From positions 1-15,935 of the forward strand of contig CANNMN010000010.1 in the NCBI GenBank assembly GCA_947505885.1: 15,935 nt of DNA, read 5' to 3'. The DNA comes from Rickettsiales bacterium (lineage in GTDB: Bacteria > Pseudomonadota > Alphaproteobacteria > Rickettsiales > UBA1997). The notes below the pieces were generated by a model. The model ran no database searches. It saw only the letters and a list, made by a program, of their open reading frames with translations, and was not told the origin of the DNA. Both the position numbers and the translations under genes were made by a program. Shown here piece by piece: positions 1-6,453 of this stretch. The first letter of the stretch is position 1. The number at the start of each line of letters is the position of its first letter.

Positions 1-423
1 ATCAAAAATGATGCGATTCAAATGATCGCAATCACAGTTGATATGGCAGCAAATAACCCAAGAATTTATCCCGAAGCCTCATCAGTCATTAGTAAACTTT
101 TGCTAAAAATTGAGGAAGATGATCGCAAAAAAATTATCAGAAAAATTAAAGAGCGATTTGAATTAATTCCAAACATCGGATCTCTTCAAATTTGGTTGCA
201 AGTAATGTCTCACAAATACGACAAAACAATCAGTTATTCTGAGCCACTTTGTCATATAGCTGAAGGAAAAAATCCCGTAATTTGGAATAGCTCTTGGATA
301 AAAGAAAAACGAATCAAGGACATTCTCGAGAAAAGTAAAATTTTAAACGAAACCATCCTCAAAGAAATGGAGGGCATAATACCTTACGACGACATCAAAA
401 TTTTCGACAGTCACACGTCATGA
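1..423 (+). CDS. C-terminal part of a probable reverse transcriptase (5' end outside window)
   Basis: The reading frame is open from the first base, giving about 140 residues, so this is the C-terminal part of a longer protein; the ATG at 22 is internal. The segment is helical and charged, without catalytic motifs. The phrases 'NPRIYPEASSVISKLL' and 'IPNIGSLQIWLQ' followed by 'IWNSSWI' resemble, from memory, the C-terminal extension of a family of bacterial RNA-directed DNA polymerases. The polymerase domain with its YxDD box would lie upstream of the window. The stop overlaps the next start (ATGA at 420-423), so the two genes are probably translationally coupled. The reverse-transcriptase assignment is tentative; that the fragment is coding and partial is much surer. 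Confidence 0.45.
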   Translation: MKNDAIQMIAITVDMAANNPRIYPEASSVISKLLLKIEEDDRKKIIRKIKERFELIPNIGSLQIWLQVMSHKYDKTISYSEPLCHIAEGKNPVIWNSSWIKEKRIKDILEKSKILNETILKEMEGIIPYDDIKIFDSHTS

Positions 424-833
424 AAAACCAAAACGAAATCAAATTATTCGAAACCAAAAAAGTCTGCAGCTCTTGGAATGAAGTAGAGGGAGAGTGGTAT
501 TTTTCTGTTGTGGATGTGATTGCATTTTTGACGAAAAGTCCTCGAGCTAGAAAATATTGGAATGCCATAAAGACCAAGCTAAAGAAAGAAGGCAGTGAGT
601 TGTCCCAAAACTCGGGACAACTGAAAATAATTTCTAAAGACGGCAAATTTTACAAAACCGACGTCGCCACCACCGAACAAATTTTTCGCCTAATTCAATT
701 AATTCCGTCACCAAAAGCCGAGCCCTTCAAATTGTGGTTGGCGAAAGTGGCGAATGAAAGATTGAACGAAATGCAAGATCCTGAACTGACGAATTTTTGC
801 TCTAGCAAAAAATTCAGAGTAAAGCCTTTCTAG
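420..833 (+). pseudogene. Truncated Bro-N domain protein (phage antirepressor-like)
   Basis: Residues 14-124 match the Bro-N domain found in phage antirepressor and DinD-like proteins: 'EGEWYFSVVDVIAFLT', 'YWNAIKTKLKKEGSELSQ', 'DVATTEQIFRLIQ', 'IPSPKAEPFKLWLAKVA', 'ERLNEMQDPEL'. Family members of this type usually run to roughly 270 residues, with a C-terminal region after the 'DPEL' segment. Here homology stops at residue 124, followed by 13 unrelated residues and a stop. The break coincides with a hairpin at 791-815. Bro-N binds DNA, and such proteins sit in prophages and mobile modules. The start overlaps the preceding gene's stop. It is probably a remnant, although a free Bro-N domain could still bind DNA. 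Confidence 0.7.
791..815. repeat. Hairpin at the Bro-N truncation point
   Basis: Inverted repeat GAATTTTTGC (791-800) and GCAAAAAATTC (805-815) around a 4-base loop, perfect except for one extra A. It starts right after the codons for the last Bro-N-like residues, so the family's C-terminal region is replaced here. The arms are too AT-rich for a classic terminator, and no T-run follows on the plus strand. Confidence 0.5.
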
Positions 834-852
834 CCCTTTAAAATCAAGGCTT
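822..852. repeat. Second inverted repeat after the Bro-N remnant
   Basis: AAGCCTT (822-828) and AAGGCTT (846-852) form a 7-bp stem with a 17-base loop spanning the stop codon of the truncated gene. With the hairpin just upstream it makes a small palindrome-rich scar between the accessory fragment and pgpA. The function is unknown and it could be chance. Confidence 0.3.
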
Positions 853-900
853 AAGGCCAAATACAAACTACCTTCTAAAATTAAAAAAATCAGAAAAAAA

Positions 901-1431
901 ATGTCTAAATTAAACGAACTAATCCTTACTTTTTTTTATTTCGGAAAATTCCCAAAAATTCCCGGAACAGTTGGATCGGCAGTCACCATTTTTTTTTGGC
1001 TTGCATTAACTTCCATTTTCTGCGGCCTCGAAATGTCGCTCGCGAACCAGAATATTATTTGGACGGTATTTTTGGTAATCGCCTTTTTCTATGGCTCATT
1101 GGCGATTCCGACTTATCAAAAACAATTCAAACTTAAGCAGATCGATCACAAAACAATCGTGCTTGATGAAGTGATTGGTCAGATCATTGCTTTGCAACCA
1201 GGTTTCATTTTAATGCACGAATATTACTTCAGCGATTTCAACTTAATCGCAATCCATCTCATATTTTCTTTTCTTACTTTCAGATTTTTTGACATTACAA
1301 AACCTTCTTTGATTGGTCGTGCTGATCGCATGAAAAGTGGCGTGGGCGTAATACTAGACGATATCTTAGCAGGCATTGCAGCGGCATTGACAACTCTGGT
1401 TCTGCTTAAATTGACATTGCTGATTCGTTAA
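901..1431 (+). CDS. pgpA: Phosphatidylglycerophosphatase A
   Basis: This 176-residue membrane protein dephosphorylates phosphatidylglycerol phosphate to phosphatidylglycerol, the last step to this phospholipid and the precursor of cardiolipin. Family motifs are present in order: 'GKFPKIPGTVGS' near the N-terminus (15-26), 'VLDEVIGQ' in the middle (acidic metal-site residues), and the long C-terminal block 'RFFDITKP' through 'GVGVILDDILAGI'. Three to four hydrophobic segments fit an inner-membrane enzyme. The length is normal for the family. No clear Shine-Dalgarno precedes the ATG (the leader is an A-run). nuoH begins 39 bp downstream on the same strand, so cotranscription is likely, although pgpA is not a usual member of nuo operons. 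Confidence 0.93.
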   Translation: MSKLNELILTFFYFGKFPKIPGTVGSAVTIFFWLALTSIFCGLEMSLANQNIIWTVFLVIAFFYGSLAIPTYQKQFKLKQIDHKTIVLDEVIGQIIALQPGFILMHEYYFSDFNLIAIHLIFSFLTFRFFDITKPSLIGRADRMKSGVGVILDDILAGIAAALTTLVLLKLTLLIR

Positions 1432-1470
1432 ATAATTTGTTCGCGCTTTCACATTTTTTTTCTCCCTTAA

Positions 1471-2475
1471 ATGGAACAAATTTTACCGCAACTACTTGAA
1501 CTTTTTTTGTCAAAAATTCTGCCAACTCTCGGCTGGATTTTACTAATCGTCCTTCCGCTTCTTGGCGCCGTTGCTTACCTAACTTTAATGGAACGTAAAG
1601 TTATCGCCGCAATGCAATTGCGTAAAGGTCCGAACGTGGTTGGCCCTTTTGGCTTGTTGCAGCCTCTTGCCGACGGTTTGAAGCTAATGCTTAAAGAAGT
1701 AATCATTCCAACCGCAGCCAATAAAGTTTTATTTTTTCTTGCTCCAATAATTACTTTTGTTCTTGCCTTGATTGGTTGGGCGGTAATTCCATTTTCTGAA
1801 ACTTTTGTTATTGCCGACATTAATGTTGGCATCATGTATCTACTCGCCACTTCATCTCTTGGTGTTTACGGCATCATAATTGCGGGCTGGGCGAGTAATT
1901 CGAAATATGCATTTCTTGGTGCAATTCGCTCTTCAGCGCAGATGATTTCTTACGAAGTTTCAATTGGCTTGATCATTATTTCTGTCGTTCTTTGCGTTGG
2001 TTCTTTGCGACTTAACGACATCATTCTCGCGCAAAAAGATCACTGGTTTATTTTGCCAATGCTGCCGATGTTTTTCTTATTTTTTATCTCTGCTCTTGCT
2101 GAAACTAATCGTCATCCATTTGATCTTCCGGAAGCAGAATCTGAGCTAGTCGCTGGTTATAACGTCGAATATAGCTCAATGCCATTTTCAATGTTCTTCC
2201 TCGGTGAATATGCCAATATGATTTTGATGTCGGCATCAGCTTCTATACTCTTTCTTGGTGGTTGGTTGCCTCTTTTTGAATCCTTGTCATTCATTCCTGG
2301 TCCGATTTGGCTGATGGCAAAAATCCTCTTTTTACTTTTCTGCTTCATTTGGGTGCGCGCTACTCTGCCGCGCTATCGCTACGATCAACTCATGCGTTTA
2401 GGCTGGAAAGTATTTTTACCACTCTCATTAATTTGGGTTGTCGGCACCGCCACTTACATCGTTTACTTCAAATAA
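1471..2475 (+). CDS. nuoH: NADH-quinone oxidoreductase subunit H (NuoH)
   Basis: This 334-residue polytopic inner-membrane subunit of complex I joins the peripheral arm to the proton-pumping arm and lines the quinone chamber. Diagnostic stretches are '[20 protein letters not shown]' and '[16 protein letters not shown]' in the first loop, '[13 protein letters not shown]', the loop '[20 protein letters not shown]' with its conserved acidic residues, and '[18 protein letters not shown]' near the C-terminus. The length and the eight or so hydrophobic segments are normal. It is the first nuo gene here; nuoG, its usual upstream neighbour, is absent and pgpA stands in its place. nuoI follows after 1 bp. 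Confidence 0.97.
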   Translation: MEQILPQLLELFLSKILPTLGWILLIVLPLLGAVAYLTLMERKVIAAMQLRKGPNVVGPFGLLQPLADGLKLMLKEVIIPTAANKVLFFLAPIITFVLALIGWAVIPFSETFVIADINVGIMYLLATSSLGVYGIIIAGWASNSKYAFLGAIRSSAQMISYEVSIGLIIISVVLCVGSLRLNDIILAQKDHWFILPMLPMFFLFFISALAETNRHPFDLPEAESELVAGYNVEYSSMPFSMFFLGEYANMILMSASASILFLGGWLPLFESLSFIPGPIWLMAKILFLLFCFIWVRATLPRYRYDQLMRLGWKVFLPLSLIWVVGTATYIVYFK

Positions 2476-2476
2476 A

Positions 2477-2962
2477 ATGAAACTTTTCAGAATCGCTTAC
2501 GCCTTCTTCTTGAAAGAAATTTTCTTCGGTCATCTCAAAACCTTGTCTTTTCTTTTTAAGAAAAAACTTACGATCAACTATCCTTACGAAAAAGGCCCGC
2601 TTAGCCCGCGCTTCCGTGGCGAACATGCCTTGCGCCGCTATCCAAATGGCGAAGAAAGATGTATCGCCTGCAAACTTTGTGAAGCGATTTGCCCAGCGCA
2701 AGCAATCACAATTGAAGCTGAAGAGAGAGATGATGGATCACGTCGCACCACCAAATACGATATCGACATGTTGAAATGTATTTACTGCGGATTGTGCCAA
2801 GAAGCCTGCCCGGTTGATGCCATTGTTGAGTCACCAAATTTCGAATTCGCCACCGAGACTCGCCAAGAGCTTTACTACGACAAAGAAAAACTTCTCGCTA
2901 ACGGCGACCGCTACGAATATGCGCTGCAAAGCAATATCGAAGCTGATTTAAAACATCGTTAA
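2477..2962 (+). CDS. nuoI: NADH-quinone oxidoreductase subunit I (NuoI)
   Basis: This 161-residue iron-sulfur subunit of complex I carries two [4Fe-4S] clusters (N6a/N6b) that pass electrons towards quinone. The two ligand sets are intact: C62, C65, C68, C72 in '[12 protein letters not shown]' and C101, C104, C107, C111 in '[12 protein letters not shown]'. The block '[17 protein letters not shown]' and the long charged C-terminus are of the alphaproteobacterial/mitochondrial type. The ATG at 2477 was chosen because it gives the family's usual length and N-terminus ('[14 protein letters not shown]'). An in-frame ATG at 2438 would add 13 residues overlapping nuoH and is not supported. It lies 1 bp from both nuoH and nuoJ. 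Confidence 0.97.
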   Translation: MKLFRIAYAFFLKEIFFGHLKTLSFLFKKKLTINYPYEKGPLSPRFRGEHALRRYPNGEERCIACKLCEAICPAQAITIEAEERDDGSRRTTKYDIDMLKCIYCGLCQEACPVDAIVESPNFEFATETRQELYYDKEKLLANGDRYEYALQSNIEADLKHR

Positions 2963-2963
2963 A

Positions 2964-3575
2964 ATGAACTTCACACTAGATCTTTTCTACATCTTTTCAT
3001 TCGTCTTGGTCTCTTCGGCCCTTGCCACCATTAGCTCCCGCAACATGGTTCATGCGGCGATGTTTTTGATTTTGGCCTTCGTCAATGCCTCGGCACTTTT
3101 TATTTTGCTTGGTGCCGAATTCTTAGCGATGCTCTTGATCGTTGTTTATGTAGGCGCAATCGCGGTGCTATTTTTGTTCGTGGTAATGATGCTGAATGTT
3201 GATGTTAAGCGCGAAAATGAAGTTAATCGCAAGCGCCCGATCTTTATTTTAGTAGGTGCCGTGCTCTTTGCCGAAATTTTGCTCATCATTAAATTTTCAA
3301 CAGTAAAATTTTATGAAACCAAGACTCTCTTCCCGACTCCAACAGAAATCAGTAATACTTCAGCAATTGGTAATGTGCTTTACACCGATTTTATCTTGCC
3401 TTTCCAACTAGCTGGAGCGGTGCTTTTTGTTGCGATGATTGGTGCGATTGTTTTAACAATGCGCGATAAAGCTCGTCCGATTAAAAAACAAAATATCGCC
3501 GAACAAGTAGCGCGTAACAAAGCCACTTCACTTGAAGTTGTTAAGGTAAAAAGCGGCGAAGGAATTGATTTATAA
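2964..3575 (+). CDS. nuoJ: NADH-quinone oxidoreductase subunit J (NuoJ)
   Basis: This 203-residue membrane subunit of complex I corresponds to mitochondrial ND6. Conserved segments are 'ISSRNMVHAAMFLILAFVNA', 'LLGAEFLAMLLIVVYVGAIA' (the helix with the pi-bulge that couples quinone reduction to pumping) and 'VLFLFVVMMLNVD'. Five transmembrane segments are visible, the last near 'LAGAVLFVAMIGAIVLTMRD'. The C-terminal 30 residues are cytoplasmic and basic. It starts 1 bp after nuoI and ends 3 bp before nuoK. The length is ordinary. Confidence 0.96.
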   Translation: MNFTLDLFYIFSFVLVSSALATISSRNMVHAAMFLILAFVNASALFILLGAEFLAMLLIVVYVGAIAVLFLFVVMMLNVDVKRENEVNRKRPIFILVGAVLFAEILLIIKFSTVKFYETKTLFPTPTEISNTSAIGNVLYTDFILPFQLAGAVLFVAMIGAIVLTMRDKARPIKKQNIAEQVARNKATSLEVVKVKSGEGIDL

Positions 3576-3578
3576 ATT

Positions 3579-3890
3579 ATGAACGGACTCGAACTGCAAG
3601 ACTTCATCACTTTATCCGCACTTCTCTTTTGCATTGGAGTTAGTGGGATTTTTCTTAATCGCAAAAATGTGATTTCTTTGTTGATGTCAATTGAAGTGAT
3701 GCTGCTTTCGATCAATATTAACTTCGTCGCCTTCTCTGCCTTTTTGCATGATCTAGTAGGGCAAATTTTTGCTATTTTTGTTCTAACTGTCGCTGGCGCT
3801 GAAGCCGCGATTGGGTTAGCTATTTTGGTAATTTACTTCCGCACTAACAGAACGATTGAGATTAAAGATATCTCTTCGCTTCGAGGTTAG
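3579..3890 (+). CDS. nuoK: NADH-quinone oxidoreductase subunit K (NuoK)
   Basis: This 103-residue membrane subunit of complex I corresponds to ND4L. It has three transmembrane helices. The two membrane-buried glutamates needed for proton transfer are present, E39 in '[15 protein letters not shown]' and E75 in '[18 protein letters not shown]'. The length is normal. In most operons nuoL follows, but here the next gene, 6 bp downstream, encodes an unrelated secreted repeat protein. The antiporter-like subunits nuoL, nuoM and nuoN must therefore lie elsewhere if the complex is complete. Confidence 0.97.
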   Translation: MNGLELQDFITLSALLFCIGVSGIFLNRKNVISLLMSIEVMLLSININFVAFSAFLHDLVGQIFAIFVLTVAGAEAAIGLAILVIYFRTNRTIEIKDISSLRG

Positions 3891-3896
3891 AAAATC

Positions 3897-5294
3897 ATGA
3901 ATACATCACTCTTAGGCAAGCTCAGAGTGACGTCATTAGCGATATTTTTTCTTCTCTCCTCTTCGGCATTTGCACAAGAGGCCGCTTGCCACAATATCCC
4001 GCTTTATTACGACCAAATTCTTCAGGAAGTTTCTAAGAAAAATCCTGAAGCAATTTCTCGCCTTCCAGATTGTTTCAGGCTCGATCGAACCTTAATTCTC
4101 AAGGCCGTATTGATTGATCCATCGCAATTTCAAAACGCTGCTGATGCACTTCAAGAAGATCAGATTTTCATTTCTCGTTTACTAAAAATCAGTCCAGAAA
4201 TTCTACAATTTGCTGCGCCAGAAGTGCGTTCCGATCCGGTTTTTATGGAGAAGGCTACTTATCTAAATCGCCCTGCCCTGCAATATGCTTCTTGGACTTT
4301 ACTCGATAATAAACTCTTTATGCACCGCATGATCGAGATTGATTCACTCAATTATAAGTTCGCTTCCGATCGCCTCAAGCTACTTTCAGAATTTGCTGCT
4401 CGCGCTTTTTCCGATAATGGTTTATTGCTTGAATTCGCGCCTAAACAAATCAAATCAGATAAAAAATTAGTCAAAATTGCAGTGATGTCGAATGTTGCCG
4501 CTCTTAGCTTTGCAGATGACTTACTAAAGGAAGATAAAGAGCTAAAAAAATTAGCAACGACACAAAGCTCAATCAAATCACCAGAAGATTTACAGAAATT
4601 TCTACAAAAAAATTATTTGGTTGAAACTGGAAAAAAGAATCTTGGAAAAATCGTCGGGAATAAAGCCAAATTCTTTCCTAAAAATAAAATTATTGATCAC
4701 AGCTACATCACCAAATGGCAAAGAATTCCAGATTTATCCAAAGAAAATTGGCGCTTAATCGCGGCCAATAGTCGCAATTACCAAAATTCCTGGCGCGAAG
4801 ATTTTAAAAAATATCCCGACCTCGTGAAGAAAATCGAAAAATTTTTTCTTAATCACAATGTCGCAGAAAATACCGTAGAAAATCTAACCACCACTTTTTT
4901 GTGGAAGATAAAAAGCAAGCCTCTGACTTTAGCTTTTAATCTCTATCTTTTGCGCGACAGCACTGATGCTGATTTGGGACCTGATTTTGTTGATGCATCT
5001 TCACTCACCGCAATCGTTACAAAAAGCGCTGGTAAGTGGGAAATGACGGTGGTGGAAGTCATTTTTGACAGCGAAGAAAAGGTAAAAATCAGCTACGAAG
5101 ATGGATTAAAGCACTACTTTTTGTGGGACCTTTACCTCAATAACAAAAAAGACAAAAACCCAAAAATTATTTTCAAAGTATCTGATCCATTTGGTGAGCA
5201 TTTTGAAGTTTTTGAGGAGCAGAAGGGCGGGAAATATCAGAGAGTGCTTTTCTCTCCGTCCGTCATTTCTGACAAAAAGCAAGGATCACTTTAG
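3897..5294 (+). CDS. Exported DUF4116-like 25-residue-repeat protein
   Basis: This 465-residue protein has a clear signal peptide: a basic n-region, a hydrophobic core to about residue 22, and an 'AFA' cleavage site before Q27. Residues 49-223 form seven tandem units of exactly 25 residues, with the pattern hydrophobic-x-x-A near position 8 and Asp/Asn near 15 followed by a hydrophobic pair, as in DUF4116 alpha-helical repeats ('LQFAAPEVRSDPVF', 'LQYASWTLLDNKLF', 'LEFAPKQIKSDKKL'). Mature cysteines C31 and C59 could form a disulfide. Residues 250-465 are a charged domain, probably mixed alpha/beta, that I do not recognise. The gene starts 6 bp after nuoK, so it is probably cotranscribed with complex I genes. 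DUF4116 proteins are common in amoeba- and protist-associated bacteria. The location would be periplasmic or outside the cell. The function is unknown. Confidence 0.75.
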   Translation: MNTSLLGKLRVTSLAIFFLLSSSAFAQEAACHNIPLYYDQILQEVSKKNPEAISRLPDCFRLDRTLILKAVLIDPSQFQNAADALQEDQIFISRLLKISPEILQFAAPEVRSDPVFMEKATYLNRPALQYASWTLLDNKLFMHRMIEIDSLNYKFASDRLKLLSEFAARAFSDNGLLLEFAPKQIKSDKKLVKIAVMSNVAALSFADDLLKEDKELKKLATTQSSIKSPEDLQKFLQKNYLVETGKKNLGKIVGNKAKFFPKNKIIDHSYITKWQRIPDLSKENWRLIAANSRNYQNSWREDFKKYPDLVKKIEKFFLNHNVAENTVENLTTTFLWKIKSKPLTLAFNLYLLRDSTDADLGPDFVDASSLTAIVTKSAGKWEMTVVEVIFDSEEKVKISYEDGLKHYFLWDLYLNNKKDKNPKIIFKVSDPFGEHFEVFEEQKGGKYQRVLFSPSVISDKKQGSL

Positions 5295-5328
5295 GCTTTT
5301 GCAGCTAAAATCCTGGATTCCTCGAATC

Positions 5329-5952
5329 TTAAATATTCAAAGAAGACGGGGGCAAATGATCACTCGCGAAATATTTTATACCTAGAGCTTCAAGCTCTTT
5401 TAGCCTCTTAACATCATTCACCGTCCAGGCAAAAATTTCTTGGTTGGAAAATTTTTTGACAAAATCTGCGTCGATAAATTCGTGAAAAATCGAAATGAAC
5501 TTCACTTCGTTTTGAGCGCAGATTCTTTCTAGCTCGGCAATTTTATCACTCTCTCCGCAAGCAAAAATAAATTTAACGTTCTTGCCAAATAATCTTCGTG
5601 CCTGCGCTAATGCTTCACTATCTAGTGCAAATGTTGCCAAAAATATTTGCTCGAGATTGATTTTTGCTTTTTTGATCTCGTAAAAAATTAGCTCCAAAGC
5701 TTCTTTGGCATTGCTCCCATCTAAATTTTTACAATCGATCCAGTAAGTCATTTTATTGCCAAGACGCAAATAATCACATAAAGTTGGAAGATCTTCACCT
5801 TCTGGCTTGTCGTGTTTTACCGAAAGTGCTCCATTCAAAAACCACAGATCAAATTCAATAGTACGAAATCCCCCTCGATAAGCAGCTTCGAGACTTGCAA
5901 TTGAATTCTCCGGACTATTTTTTGTAACTAATCCTCGATGTGCAAAAATCAT
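5329..5952 (-). CDS. Glycerophosphodiester phosphodiesterase family protein
   Basis: This 207-residue cytoplasmic enzyme of the GDPD family (UgpQ-like) hydrolyses glycerophosphodiesters to glycerol 3-phosphate and an alcohol. Visible active-site elements are H5-R6-G7 at the extreme N-terminus, E33 and D35 in 'TIEFDLW', H47 in 'SVKHD', D73 and K75 in 'YWIDCK', and the C-terminal 'WTVND' block. It is shorter than E. coli UgpQ but all core motifs remain, and there is no signal peptide. Its ATG (5950-5952) overlaps the ATG of cutA on the opposite strand, so its promoter must lie inside cutA. It converges on the repeat-protein gene with a 34-bp gap and no clear terminator. Confidence 0.9.
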   Translation of the reverse strand: MIFAHRGLVTKNSPENSIASLEAAYRGGFRTIEFDLWFLNGALSVKHDKPEGEDLPTLCDYLRLGNKMTYWIDCKNLDGSNAKEALELIFYEIKKAKINLEQIFLATFALDSEALAQARRLFGKNVKFIFACGESDKIAELERICAQNEVKFISIFHEFIDADFVKKFSNQEIFAWTVNDVKRLKELEALGIKYFASDHLPPSSLNI

Positions 5953-6277
5953 GACAAAATTAATTTTAGTTGAAACTACCTACCCAAACTTACGTTCCGC
6001 GAAAAATCTCGCGAAGATTTTATTAAGCAAAAATCTTACTGCTTGTGTACAATTTTGCGAAGTCAAAAGCATGTATTTTTGGCAAGGCGAATTACGGAAT
6101 GAACGTGAAATTTTGCTGCGTATTAAAACCAAAAATTCGCTTTACCAAGCGGTAGAAAAAATTATTCAAGAACATCATTCTTACAAGATTCCGCAAATCT
6201 TGGCGATTCAGATAGATCAAGGCTCTAAGGCATATTTAAACTGGCTTGACTTTCAAACAGAAACAACTGGTAAATAA
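5951..6277 (+). CDS. cutA: CutA1 divalent-cation tolerance protein
   Basis: This 108-residue protein of the CutA1 family forms a small PII-like trimer. It is linked to divalent metal tolerance in E. coli, but its true role is unsettled. Family features are 'ILVETTYPNLRSAKNLAKIL', 'LTACVQF' with C32, 'MYFWQGELRNEREILLRIKT', and 'HHSYKIPQILAI' followed by 'YLNWL'. The start fits the family. The start codon lies within the tetranucleotide CATG shared with the divergent phosphodiesterase gene, leaving no intergenic space for either promoter. A 176-bp gap separates it from rne. Confidence 0.93.
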   Translation: MTKLILVETTYPNLRSAKNLAKILLSKNLTACVQFCEVKSMYFWQGELRNEREILLRIKTKNSLYQAVEKIIQEHHSYKIPQILAIQIDQGSKAYLNWLDFQTETTGK

Positions 6278-6367
6278 GTTTGCGATTTCTAACTTCGGTC
6301 TGAATTTTTCTTGGCCGTTTTGCGCCAATATTTACTACCATTTTTACAATCAGCTGAAGCAGTTATT

Positions 6368-6416
6368 CCTAGGATTTTTATGTTATTCTCATCAGACAAT
6401 CTTATCTCCACCTAGG
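6368..6416. repeat. Two CCTAGG palindromes upstream of rne
   Basis: The hexamer palindrome CCTAGG occurs at 6368-6373 and 6411-6416 in the 176-bp leader of rne. CTAG-containing words tend to be rare in bacterial DNA, so a pair is noticeable, but each site is short. It could be a regulator or processing site, or chance. Confidence 0.25.
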
Positions 6417-6425
6417 TAAATAGCC

Positions 6426-6453
6426 GTTCCTTCCGCTATTAATTTCAAGGAAC
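6426..6453 (+). promoter_or_regulatory. Hairpin covering the rne ribosome binding site
   Basis: GTTCCTT (6426-6432) is the exact complement of AAGGAAC (6447-6453), which ends directly before the rne ATG and contains the AAGGA Shine-Dalgarno-like sequence. The stem is 7 bp with a 14-base loop. Folded in mRNA it would hide the ribosome binding site. E. coli rne is autoregulated through cleavage in its 5' leader; a similar logic here is inference. Confidence 0.45.

Noticed and set aside
2438..2476. An upstream in-frame ATG for nuoI
   Set aside because: It lies inside the nuoH coding sequence, and the added residues have no counterpart in NuoI. The ATG at 2477 gives the normal N-terminus.
3579..5294. 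The possibility that the gene after nuoK is a degenerate nuoL
   Set aside because: It has a signal peptide, soluble helical repeats and no multi-pass membrane profile, so it is unrelated to NuoL.
5191..5385. A plus-strand frame of 64 codons
   Set aside because: It overlaps the repeat protein's 3' end in another frame and the antisense of the phosphodiesterase; the composition is not protein-like.
6311..6328. TTGGC/GCCAA hairpin after cutA as a terminator
   Set aside because: Only a 5-bp stem with an 8-base loop and no proper T-run; too weak to call.
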